In this document: positions 16,419 through 23,171 of the stretch, piece by piece
Position numbering within the stretch: the first letter of the stretch is position 1
Layout: the number at the start of each line of letters is the position of its first letter
Position numbers and translations under genes: made by a program
Assembly (NCBI GenBank): GCA_015068065.1
Contig: SVLE01000016.1
Coordinates: 1 to 32,649, forward strand
Length of the DNA stretch: 32,649 nucleotides
Origin: Oscillospiraceae bacterium
Lineage (GTDB): Bacteria; Bacillota; Clostridia; Oscillospirales; Oscillospiraceae
Direction: 5' to 3'
The notes under the pieces: generated by a model
Seen by the model: the letters and a program-made list of their open reading frames with translations, nothing else
What the model was told of the DNA's origin: nothing
Database searches by the model: none

Positions 16419-17351
16419 TCAGGTTTCTTTTTGCTTTTTTCTCCACGCATCCAGCACCGCGCAGAACACCAGAGACAGGTAAGTCTCTTCCTCCGCAGCG
16501 GAGCGGGAGGTCAGGGCGATGGGCACCTTCGCTCCCACCACCGCGCCGCAGGTCACCGCGTGGGCATGGATGAGCCAGCTCTTGACCAGCGTGTTAGCGG
16601 TAGACAGGTCCGGGGCAATTATGCCGTCAAATCCTCCGCCGCACCACTCACAGTCATAATCCTTCAGCCGGGCGGCCTCCTTGCTCATGATCAGGTCATA
16701 GGCAATGGGACCCCACAACTCGCAGTCGGCAAAGGGGCGGCTCTTCTGTTCAGCCACCAGCCGCTGAGCCTCCACCGTGTCCTTCATGTGGAAGGTCACA
16801 TGCTCCACCAGAGACAGCAGCGCCAGCTTGGGATTCTCATATCCGAAGGCCTTCAGCGCATCCGCGGTGTTGCGGATGATAGCTTTTTTCTGGTTCAAAT
16901 CGGGTTCGATGATCACTGTCATATCGGACAGGGCGATCAGCTTGGGATACTCGGGCAAAGAGGCCAGAGAAACGTGGCTCATCATCCGTCCGGTACGCAG
17001 GCCGTTAGTCTTGTCCAGCACCCGCATGAGGAAATCCCGGGTGGGGATGTTGCCCCGCATGAGGATGTCGCCGTCCCCGGCGCGGATGATGTCGATGGCG
17101 GCTTGAGCGATGTTGTGTCCGGGCGGGGTGTCCACCATGGTATAGGGTTCCCGCTCCAGACCGAACTTCTCCAGAACCGTGATGGTGCGGGCCCGGTCCC
17201 CCACCAAAACGGGCTGTACAAAGCCCTCCTTCTGGGCCTGAAACACGCCCTTGATCATATTTTCGCCGTCCGACCCGGCCAGAATGACCCGCATAGGGCG
17301 GTCCAACTTGGGCATACGGCTGAGGATCGCGTCAAAGTTCTTCAGTTCCAC
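16419..17351 (-). CDS. Phosphate acetyl/butyryltransferase family protein
   Basis: The enzyme exchanges the CoA of a short acyl-CoA for phosphate (acetyl- or butyryl-CoA). The protein of about 310 residues is one PTA_PTB domain: AGSDGENMIKGVFQAQKEG near the N terminus, PVLVGDR, the MRGNIPTRDFLMRVL block, and GGFDGIIAPDLSTANTLVKSW near the C terminus. This matches phosphate butyryltransferase more than the longer Pta. No butyrate kinase gene (buk) is adjacent, so the partner must be elsewhere. The start is uncertain: GTG at 17351 has GAGGTG 6 bases upstream, while the in-frame GTG at 17360 overlaps that site. It is monocistronic with its own promoter and terminator. Confidence 0.85.
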   Translation of the reverse strand: MELKNFDAILSRMPKLDRPMRVILAGSDGENMIKGVFQAQKEGFVQPVLVGDRARTITVLEKFGLEREPYTMVDTPPGHNIAQAAIDIIRAGDGDILMRGNIPTRDFLMRVLDKTNGLRTGRMMSHVSLASLPEYPKLIALSDMTVIIEPDLNQKKAIIRNTADALKAFGYENPKLALLSLVEHVTFHMKDTVEAQRLVAEQKSRPFADCELWGPIAYDLIMSKEAARLKDYDCEWCGGGFDGIIAPDLSTANTLVKSWLIHAHAVTCGAVVGAKVPIALTSRSAAEEETYLSLVFCAVLDAWRKKQKET

Positions 17352-17407
17352 AGTTGCCACCTCACTCCGGAATGTTATCTTTTTCCTTGATATGGACTCA
17401 TGTTAAC

Positions 17408-17435
17408 ATTATATTCGATTTTTAGCAAATTGCAA
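17408..17435 (-). promoter_or_regulatory. Promoter of the phosphotransacylase gene
   Basis: TTGCAA (17435-17430) and a perfect TATAAT (17413-17408) on the minus strand are 16 bp apart. Confidence 0.7.
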
Positions 17436-17495
17436 GATGCAGTCAGTCCGTTTTCAAATGAAAACAGCGTGATTTAAAGCTTATAAATAACAAAA

Positions 17496-17528
17496 CAGGC
17501 GGCGAAAAGCATCGCTTTTCGCCGCCTG
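17496..17528 (-). terminator. Terminator of tRNA-Arg
   Basis: A perfect 15-bp stem (CAGGCGGCGAAAAGC and complement, loop of 3) begins right after the tRNA 3' end and is followed by TTTTG on the minus strand. Confidence 0.9.
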
Positions 17529-17529
17529 C

Positions 17530-17606
17530 TGGCACCCCTGGCGCGACTCGAACGCACTACATCCCGCTTAGGAGGCGGGCCCTCTATCCTGGTGAGGTAC
17601 AGGGGC
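17530..17606 (-). tRNA. tRNA-Arg (anticodon CCU)
   Basis: The 77-nt minus-strand sequence folds as a cloverleaf. Acceptor arm GCCCCTG pairs with CAGGGGT, then discriminator G and an encoded CCA. The D stem is CCTC/GAGG. The anticodon stem CCCGC/GCGGG holds the loop CTCCTAA with anticodon CCT, and the T loop is TTCGAGT. It decodes AGG. It is a single-gene unit with its own promoter and terminator. Confidence 0.96.
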
Positions 17607-17619
17607 ATATTGCCGTTGT

Positions 17620-17648
17620 ATTTTACCCCAGAACCGGCACGGTGTCAA
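17620..17648 (-). promoter_or_regulatory. Promoter of tRNA-Arg
   Basis: A perfect TTGACA (17648-17643) and TAAAAT (17625-17620) on the minus strand with 17-bp spacing place the start a few bases upstream of the mature tRNA. Confidence 0.88.
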
Positions 17649-17673
17649 TCACGGCCTTGACTGCAGGACAAAT

Positions 17674-17704
17674 AAACAAAGCCGCCCTGTGGGCGGCTTT
17701 GTTT
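17674..17704 (-). terminator. Terminator of dnaD-dnaI
   Basis: A perfect 14-bp stem AAACAAAGCCGCCC (17674-17687) pairs with 17691-17704 around a 3-base loop. It overlaps the dnaI stop codon and is followed on the minus strand by a short AT-rich run. Confidence 0.8.
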
Positions 17705-18698
17705 ATAACATCTTCTTTCTCTGCAGGCGGATATCCTCTCCAAAGAAATACAACGCGGTGTATTCCCCCTCCAGCCGGGAGGCGATTTGAGGGGAGTAGC
17801 GCCGGGCGATCTCGTCCATAGACAGGTTGGAGGAGATGATGGTGTGCCTGTTGGCGGTCAGACGGCTGTTGATCAGGGTGTACAGCGCAGTCTGAACAAA
17901 CTGGGTCGTCAGCTCACAGCCCAGATCGTCCACAATGAGCAGGTCGCAGTTGAGATATCGCCGGGTCTCGTCCCGAGCCTCGGCATCCCGGGCAAATTTC
18001 TGGTCCTCAAACCGGGCAAAAATACTGCCCGCGGTATCGTAGACCACTGAAATGCCCTGCTCGGATACCGTGCGGGCAATACAGGCGGACAGGAAGGTCT
18101 TGCCCAGCCCGGGGGCGCCGTACAGAAACAGGTTTCGGGTGGCTCGCTGGCCAAACAGCCTTGCGTAGTTCAGACAGACGGGATAAACCACATTTTCCAT
18201 GTTCTCCCGGGGCGAAATGCCCGTGGAGGGGTTGGGCATGGTGCTGTAATAGTCAAAGCGGAACGCGTCAAAGGTCTGCTCTCCCAGATTGAGCAGGTTG
18301 GACAGGGATCGGATCTGCTCCTGTGTGCACAGCCGGTGCAGGCATTCGCACATCTGCGTTCCCTTCCAGCCCGTGTCGCCGCACAGGGGGCAGGCGGGAG
18401 TATCGTCCAGATCGCTGGGGGCAAGGCCCATAGAACCCAAAAGCAAATTGCGCTCGTCCTGCAGATCCAGATTTTTCGCCCGCAATTCGGCAAGGACGGG
18501 GGCGGGATCCTCTCCCCGACGCAGGGCCGCCGTGACCACACCGGTCATGGTGGCCCGCAGTTCCCGGTCGATCTGTGCCAGACGGGGCTGGCGGGCATAG
18601 ATCTTCTGCCGGTTCAACTCCGCGCGGCGGGTGCGTTCCCGGCGTTGTTCCTCCAGCAGGCGGGAAGCCTGCTGAAGTACGTTGGGATCATAAGACAT
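17703..18698 (-). CDS. dnaI: Helicase loader DnaI/DnaC-like AAA+ ATPase
   Basis: This protein loads the replicative helicase at origins and restart sites. The 331-residue protein has an N-terminal helicase-binding region with a zinc motif (C103, C106, C117/C119, C124 in CPLCGDTGW and MCECLHRLC), as in DnaI. The AAA+ domain has Walker A GAPGLGKT (194-201), Walker B LLIVDDLG (253-260), a sensor-1 segment (TIISSNLS) and an arginine-finger region (RRYSPQIASRL). It follows dnaD by 4 bp. The zinc motif favours the DnaI type over phage DnaC. Confidence 0.92.
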   Translation of the reverse strand: MSYDPNVLQQASRLLEEQRRERTRRAELNRQKIYARQPRLAQIDRELRATMTGVVTAALRRGEDPAPVLAELRAKNLDLQDERNLLLGSMGLAPSDLDDTPACPLCGDTGWKGTQMCECLHRLCTQEQIRSLSNLLNLGEQTFDAFRFDYYSTMPNPSTGISPRENMENVVYPVCLNYARLFGQRATRNLFLYGAPGLGKTFLSACIARTVSEQGISVVYDTAGSIFARFEDQKFARDAEARDETRRYLNCDLLIVDDLGCELTTQFVQTALYTLINSRLTANRHTIISSNLSMDEIARRYSPQIASRLEGEYTALYFFGEDIRLQRKKML

Positions 18699-18702
18699 AG
18701 GG

Positions 18703-19644
18703 TCAACCTCCCTGTTCCTGTTTCATCTGCTGCAGCAGGCGGCGGGCCCGCTCCATGTCCTCCCGGGCCCTCCGGTCCGGGTCGGCCGCCGGGGCAGCCT
18801 GCGGGCTGCGGCGGGGGCCGCTGTCCCCGGCCTGAATCTGGGCCACGGTGTGCAGTCCCTTTTCGTGCCAGCGGCGCAAAATCCCGTTCATGTATCGCCA
18901 GTCCATGCTCTTGGACGCAGTTCCCATGACCGTCTTTTCGTATGCCAGGCGCAGGGCCTCGTTGTCAAAGCCCATCTCAAGCCAGGCCGCAATGTATTTC
19001 TGCTCCCGCTCCACCAACGGCCGCTGGGGCAGGTCCAAAAGGCGGATCAGCTCGCCCTCCCGGCTGCGCAGGCGCAGCAGCCGCTGCAGGTGTTCCTCCG
19101 CCCGCTCGGCGGTGTCCACACCCTCTCTGGCCCAACGGAACGCCTCCCGCCGGATCTGGGACAGGAAGGGTTTTCTCCCCGGCCCGTATTTGCGTTCCAG
19201 TTCCGTGGTGCACCAACCCACAATGAGTAGGATCACCTCCGGGGGCAAAGCCAGATGGTCAAACAGGGTATACAGCGTTTTCAGGTCTGCGGTGGACAGT
19301 TTTTTGCCCAGCCGCCGCTCCACCTCGTCCGCCAGGGCAGAGAAGGTCGACCCGGGACCGAGGGCCGCCGTAATGTCTTCCAGTGTATATTCCGGGGGCG
19401 GGGATTCTGCCTCGGCTACGGGCTGCGTACAGACCTGCGTCCGGGCTGTCAGCCCGCAGGCGGCCAGCTTATCCACCGCCCCCTGAATCCGGTTTTCGGG
19501 CCAGCCCAGGCCCTGAAGACTGCCCCGGCGCAGCAGGTACAGGTATACCAATGCCGCGTCCCCGTCTCCCAGTGCCAGAAGGCGATCCGCCGTCTCGCCG
19601 CTCAGGGACAATATGCTGTTGGGCAACAGATTGACAGGCTCCAT
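18703..19644 (-). CDS. dnaD: DnaD-family replication initiation protein
   Basis: DnaD-type proteins remodel origin DNA and recruit the helicase loader. The 313-residue protein has an N-terminal winged-helix-like region (to about 85), a first DnaD-like helical domain (about 85-190), and the C-terminal DnaD/DnaB_2 motif at about 215-265 (YIAAWLEMGF through WRYMNGILRRWHEKGL). A charged Arg/Gln-rich tail follows. The 4-bp gap to dnaI supports a joint function. Whether it should be called DnaD or DnaB is not resolved by sequence alone. Confidence 0.87.
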   Translation of the reverse strand: MEPVNLLPNSILSLSGETADRLLALGDGDAALVYLYLLRRGSLQGLGWPENRIQGAVDKLAACGLTARTQVCTQPVAEAESPPPEYTLEDITAALGPGSTFSALADEVERRLGKKLSTADLKTLYTLFDHLALPPEVILLIVGWCTTELERKYGPGRKPFLSQIRREAFRWAREGVDTAERAEEHLQRLLRLRSREGELIRLLDLPQRPLVEREQKYIAAWLEMGFDNEALRLAYEKTVMGTASKSMDWRYMNGILRRWHEKGLHTVAQIQAGDSGPRRSPQAAPAADPDRRAREDMERARRLLQQMKQEQGG

Positions 19645-19700
19645 GTGCTGACCCCCTTTCTCATCGTGTCATATCGCGCCACGGCTCGGCGCTTGTACCC

Positions 19701-19729
19701 ATTTTACTCTAAATTTCCGCTTTCGTAAA
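19701..19729 (-). promoter_or_regulatory. Promoter of dnaD-dnaI
   Basis: TTTACG (19729-19724) and TAAAAT (19706-19701) on the minus strand, spacing 17 bp, diverge from the zapA promoter across an AT-rich region. Confidence 0.6.
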
Positions 19730-19811
19730 CAAGAAATCCGTCACAGCGACAAAATATCATAATTTTTGTAAAAATCGCAAATCTATTGTTTTTTCAAAGT
19801 GGAAAGTATGC

Positions 19812-19817
19812 TATAAT
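19812..19817 (+). promoter_or_regulatory. Extended -10 promoter of zapA
   Basis: A perfect TATAAT is preceded by TGC (extended -10); the -35 region is only T-rich. The leader of about 60 nt contains a hairpin TGTG-TACCCCC/GGGGGT-CG-CACA (19831-19859) just before the GGAGGG ribosome site. Confidence 0.7.
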
Positions 19818-19880
19818 ACTTTTGAATATATGTGTACCCCCCTGATTGGGGGTCGCACAGAAAATACGGAGGGTCTGAAC

Positions 19881-20195
19881 ATGAAAAACAAAGTGACCGT
19901 TTCCATCGCCGGCCAGGAGTATACCCTGGTAGGCACCGAGGAAGAGAGCTACGTTCGCCAGATCGCCGCTCATGTGGATGATCAGGTGCGTCAGGTGGCC
20001 GACGCCGGCCGCATGTCCATGGTGGACAGCGCCCTGCTGGCCGCCGTCAACATCGCCGACCAGTACTTCAAGGAGCAGGCCTCCTGCGAGAATCTGCGCC
20101 GTCAACTGAAGGAAGCGCTGGAGGAATCCGCCCGTCAGAAGATGGAGCTGTCCGACGCCAAGCGTGAGATCTTCAAGCTGCAGAGCAAGCGCTGA
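19881..20195 (+). CDS. zapA: Cell division protein ZapA
   Basis: ZapA binds and cross-links FtsZ filaments at midcell. The 104-residue protein has the family's N-terminal beta segment (KVTVSIAGQEYTLVG), the EEESYVRQIAAHVDDQV helix start, and a C-terminal coiled coil (about 62-102). The start follows GGAGGG; an in-frame extension to 19830 covers the leader hairpin and is unlikely. The last codons AAG CGC TGA are part of a 10-bp direct repeat that flanks a mobile-like element immediately downstream. Confidence 0.92.
   Translation: MKNKVTVSIAGQEYTLVGTEEESYVRQIAAHVDDQVRQVADAGRMSMVDSALLAAVNIADQYFKEQASCENLRRQLKEALEESARQKMELSDAKREIFKLQSKR
20186..20195. repeat. Left 10-bp direct repeat (target-site duplication candidate)
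   Basis: CAAGCGCTGA here contains the zapA stop codon and recurs exactly at 20319-20328, on the other side of the element of about 123 bp. Confidence 0.7.
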
Positions 20196-20318
20196 GCCGT
20201 CGTGAGCAGTGCGGATGGACTGGAGTGAGGAACACAAACCAAGCAAATATAATTTGCTGTTTGTGTTCCGAGTCGGAGGGAAGCCGCGCGTCGCGAACAG
20301 GCGAGGCGTGACGACAGC
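20196..20318 (+). mobile_element. MITE-like/structured dispersed element, copy 1
   Basis: The element shares both ends with the copy at 22501-22628. Left block: GCCGTCGTGAGCAG, CGGATGGAC, GTGAGG. Right block: CCGAGTCGGAGGGAAGCC, GCGTCGCGAACAGGCG, AGGCGTGAC. Between them is a long hairpin, GGAACACAAA with TTTGTGTTCC enclosing AGCAAAT/ATTTGCT. The CGTCG-GA-CAG motif occurs once in each block. Perfect 10-bp direct repeats flank it. There is no coding capacity, so any transposition would need outside help. Confidence 0.65.
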
Positions 20319-20328
20319 CAAGCGCTGA
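20319..20328. repeat. Right 10-bp direct repeat (target-site duplication candidate)
   Basis: CAAGCGCTGA is an exact copy of 20186-20195 and borders copy 1 of the element. Confidence 0.7.
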
Positions 20329-20347
20329 TCATACTTGCACACTCACA

Positions 20348-20379
20348 GTCCAAGGCCGGGGCCCCCTCCGGCCTTGGAC
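20348..20379 (+). other. Strong hairpin upstream of the U32 gene
   Basis: A perfect 12-bp stem GTCCAAGGCCGG/CCGGCCTTGGAC (20348-20359, 20368-20379) with an 8-base loop is followed after 7 bases by CTTTTTC. It may be the displaced terminator of zapA or an attenuator of the next gene. It ends 16 bases before the AGGAGG of the U32 gene. Confidence 0.5.
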
Positions 20380-20406
20380 ATATGCCTTTTTCAGGAGGTA
20401 GTCCCT

Positions 20407-22491
20407 ATGCTGGAACTGCTCTCTCCCGCCGGATCGCAGGAGGCGCTTGTCGCCGCGGTACAAAACGGTGCCGACGCGGTCTATCTGGGATTTGGAGATT
20501 TTAATGCCCGCCGCAACGCGAAGAACTTTTCCGAGGAAGAGGCTGCGGCGGCGGTTTCTTATTGCCATTTGCGGGGTGTAAAAGTCTTTCTGACCATGAA
20601 CACCCTGCTCACCGACCGGGAACTGCCCGCCGCCGCCGAGCACGCTGCCAAGGCCAGCGACATGGGCGTGGACGCGGTGCTGGTGCAGGATCTGGGCGTG
20701 CTACGCATGCTGCGCCAGACGGTGCCCGATCTGCCCATCCACGCCTCCACCCAGATGAGCGTCCACTCTCTGGACGGCGTCAAAATGGCCGCGGATCTTG
20801 GCATCAGCCGGGCCGTACTGGCCCGGGAGCTGAGCTGGCGCGAGATCGAGCACATCTGCCTGCACTCTCCCATCGAGGTCGAGGTGTTTGCCCACGGCGC
20901 GCTGTGCATGTGCTATTCCGGTCAGTGCTTCTTCTCCAGCGTTATCGGTGGACGCAGCGGCAACCGTGGCCTTTGTGCCCAGCCCTGCCGTATGAAGTAC
21001 GGTTGGAACGGCCGGGCCGACGAATATCCCCTGTCCCTGAAGGACATGTCCCTTGCCGGCCATCTGGAGCAGCTGCGCAAAATGGGGGTGGCCTGCGTCA
21101 AGCTGGAGGGCCGCATGAAGCGACCCGAGTACGTGGCCATCGTCACAGGTGTCTACTCCCGGGCCATCCGGGAGGGGAGGGAACCCACCGCCGAGGAGCT
21201 GGAGATGCTGCGTCAGGCATTCTCCCGGGACGGCTTTACCGACGGCTACTTCCGCAACAAGCAGGGCCCGGATATGTTCGGCATCCGCCGGGATGAAGCC
21301 GAACCCAAGGAACTGTTTGCTCAGGCTCGCTCCACCTATGAAAGCGGCGAAACCCGCAAGGAGCCGGTGCGTATGTACGCCATGATCCGCTCCGGCGAGC
21401 CCGCTCAGGTGGGCGTGGAGGACAAGGAGGGCCGGGTGGCCACCGTGTCCGGCCCCGTGCCAGAGGCCGCAGTCAATGTCCCCCTCACCGCCGAAAAGGT
21501 GGAAGGGCAGCTTGCCCGTACCGGCGGCACCCCTTACGCCTGCCAAAAGGTAACCGCCTATGTGGAGGACGGCCTCTCCCTGCCCCTGTCCGCTCTGAAC
21601 GCCATGCGGCGCGAGGTACTGGAGCAACTCAGCGATCAGCGTATTGTCCTGCCTCATCGGGCAAAAACGCCCTTCAAGGCCGGGGTACGTTACGAAAATA
21701 CCAAGCAGCCTCCCGTCTTCACCGTATCCGTGCGCACCGCCGATCAAATCAGCACCGATCTGCTGCGCCTGCAGCCCGCTCTGCTCTATGTCCCCGCTGA
21801 GGAGGGCGCCGCTCACCCGGACAAGGTGGAGCTGGCCCACAGCATGGGGGTCAAGGTCTGCGCCGTGCTGCCCCGGATCTTTTGGGACAGCGAACAACCC
21901 GCTGTGGAAAAGGATTTGAAAAAACTGCAGGAGCTCGGTGTGACCGAAGCTCTGGTCGCCACCCCCGGCGCCATTCAGCTGGCCCGGAACATGGGCTTTG
22001 CCCTGCGCTCGGACTTTGGTCTGGGCGTGTTCAACAGTCAAACTCTCAAAGAGCTGCGCCGGCTGGGCTTCCTCTCCGCCACCGCCTCCTTCGAGCTGCA
22101 TTTGTCCCAAATCCGCGACCTGTCCAAGGCCATTCCCACCGAGCTGATCGCCTATGGGCGCCTGCCCCTGATGATCACGGAAAACTGCATCGTCCACAAC
22201 CACAGCGGTCAGCATACCTGCGGCAACGTCAACCAGCTTACCGACCGCAAGGGGGAGCGTTTCCCCGTGGTCAAGGCCTACGGCTGCCGCAACGAAATCC
22301 TCAACGCCAAAAAGCTGTTTCTGGCCGACAAGCAGGCCGACTGGGCCAAGCTGGGCATTTGGGCCGCCCGACTGCACTTCACCACCGAAAACGCCACCGA
22401 ATGCGTGCGCGTGCTGGAGCGCTATCTGGGCCGCGGCACCTTCGAGCCCAACGAGATCACCCGGGGACTATATTACAGGGCAGTCGAATAA
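20407..22491 (+). CDS. U32-family protein with C-terminal DUF3656-like region (RlhA/YdcP-like)
   Basis: The 694-residue protein carries the U32 signature around EVFAHGALCMCYSGQCFFSS (159-178) and the downstream cysteines C190 and C194 (GLCAQPCRMKYGW). The N-terminal half resembles the TIM-barrel-like core (LELLSPAGSQEALVAAVQNGADAVYLG). The long extra C-terminal region is the layout of E. coli RlhA/YdcP, which hydroxylates C2501 of 23S rRNA, rather than the shorter TrhP-type tRNA hydroxylases. The clustered cysteines would fit an Fe-S site. The old name is collagenase-like peptidase. The start follows AGGAGG. It is bracketed by two copies of the dispersed element. Confidence 0.88.
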   Translation: MLELLSPAGSQEALVAAVQNGADAVYLGFGDFNARRNAKNFSEEEAAAAVSYCHLRGVKVFLTMNTLLTDRELPAAAEHAAKASDMGVDAVLVQDLGVLRMLRQTVPDLPIHASTQMSVHSLDGVKMAADLGISRAVLARELSWREIEHICLHSPIEVEVFAHGALCMCYSGQCFFSSVIGGRSGNRGLCAQPCRMKYGWNGRADEYPLSLKDMSLAGHLEQLRKMGVACVKLEGRMKRPEYVAIVTGVYSRAIREGREPTAEELEMLRQAFSRDGFTDGYFRNKQGPDMFGIRRDEAEPKELFAQARSTYESGETRKEPVRMYAMIRSGEPAQVGVEDKEGRVATVSGPVPEAAVNVPLTAEKVEGQLARTGGTPYACQKVTAYVEDGLSLPLSALNAMRREVLEQLSDQRIVLPHRAKTPFKAGVRYENTKQPPVFTVSVRTADQISTDLLRLQPALLYVPAEEGAAHPDKVELAHSMGVKVCAVLPRIFWDSEQPAVEKDLKKLQELGVTEALVATPGAIQLARNMGFALRSDFGLGVFNSQTLKELRRLGFLSATASFELHLSQIRDLSKAIPTELIAYGRLPLMITENCIVHNHSGQHTCGNVNQLTDRKGERFPVVKAYGCRNEILNAKKLFLADKQADWAKLGIWAARLHFTTENATECVRVLERYLGRGTFEPNEITRGLYYRAVE

Positions 22492-22500
22492 GAAACGACC

Positions 22501-22628
22501 GAGCCGTCGCGAACAGCCCGGATGGACCGAAGCGAGGGTGCGAAACCGAAGATTTGTATGCCAAATCCGTTTCAAACCCGAGTCGTAGGGAAGCCGGGCG
22601 TCGAGAGCAGGCGAGGCGTGACAACTGA
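22501..22628 (+). mobile_element. MITE-like/structured dispersed element, copy 2
   Basis: It has the same orientation and ends as copy 1 (GAGCCGTCGCGAACAG, CGGATGGAC, then CCGAGTCGTAGGGAAGCC, GGCGAGGCGTGAC). The middle differs completely in sequence but again folds: GGGT-GAAAC pairs with GTTTC-ACCC and an inner GATTTG/CAAATC stem has a TATGC loop. It starts 10 bp after the U32 stop codon. I see no clear flanking duplication here. A small CGCT/AGCG hairpin follows at 22641-22652. Confidence 0.6.
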
Positions 22629-22682
22629 CAAAAAACACCTCGCTTCGCAGCGCTGATATGAAACAATGAATGCAAAGGCGGT

Positions 22683-23141
22683 ATGACCCTTATGGAACTA
22701 AAAATCAAAGCCCTGTCTTCCAAAATCGGAACGGATATCCCCGCACCCTTTTATGCCAGCGCCGGCGCGGCGGCCATGGATCTGCATGCCTGTGTGGATG
22801 ATCCGGTGACCATCCCCGCCGGAGGAAGAAAAGTGATCCCCACCGGCATTGCCATTGCCCTGCCCTCGGCAGACTATGTCGCTCTTGTCTTTGCCCGCAG
22901 CGGACTGGGTATCAAGCACGGCATCGCCCCGGCCAACTGCGTGGGCGTCATTGACAGCGACTACCGGGGTGAGATCATGGTGGGACTGCACAATGCAGGG
23001 GATACCGACTACACCATCCAGCCCGCCGACCGCATCGCCCAGCTGATGATCACTCCGGTCGTCCAGGCCCAAATCACTATGGTGGATGAACTGGACGATA
23101 CCGTTCGAGGTGCCGGCGGCTTTGGCTCCACGGGTAAATAA
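22683..23141 (+). CDS. dut: dUTP diphosphatase
   Basis: Dut hydrolyses dUTP to dUMP and pyrophosphate, keeping uracil out of DNA and feeding thymidylate synthesis. The 152-residue protein has the five trimeric-dUTPase motifs: AGAAAMDLHA (27-36), ARSGLGIKHG (71-80), GVIDSDYRGE (88-97) with the catalytic Asp, ADRIAQLMI (115-123) and the glycine-rich RGAGGFGSTG (142-151). The ATG at 22683 has AAAGG 4 bases upstream; the ATG at 22692 is an alternative start. It opens the plus-strand run toward maf and mreCD. Confidence 0.96.
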   Translation: MTLMELKIKALSSKIGTDIPAPFYASAGAAAMDLHACVDDPVTIPAGGRKVIPTGIAIALPSADYVALVFARSGLGIKHGIAPANCVGVIDSDYRGEIMVGLHNAGDTDYTIQPADRIAQLMITPVVQAQITMVDELDDTVRGAGGFGSTGK

Positions 23142-23171
23142 GATACGTGACATCGCAAAGGAGACATTTCT

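Noticed and set aside
17496-17704. tRNA neighbourhood as a possible integration site
   Set aside because: Both neighbours are housekeeping genes, there is no integrase, and no second copy of the tRNA 3' end is seen in the window.
20135-20353. Minus-strand frames over the two dispersed elements sharing a similar peptide (also 22457-22723)
   Set aside because: The shared peptide only reflects the shared repeat DNA. There is no start context, and the frames run into flanking genes.
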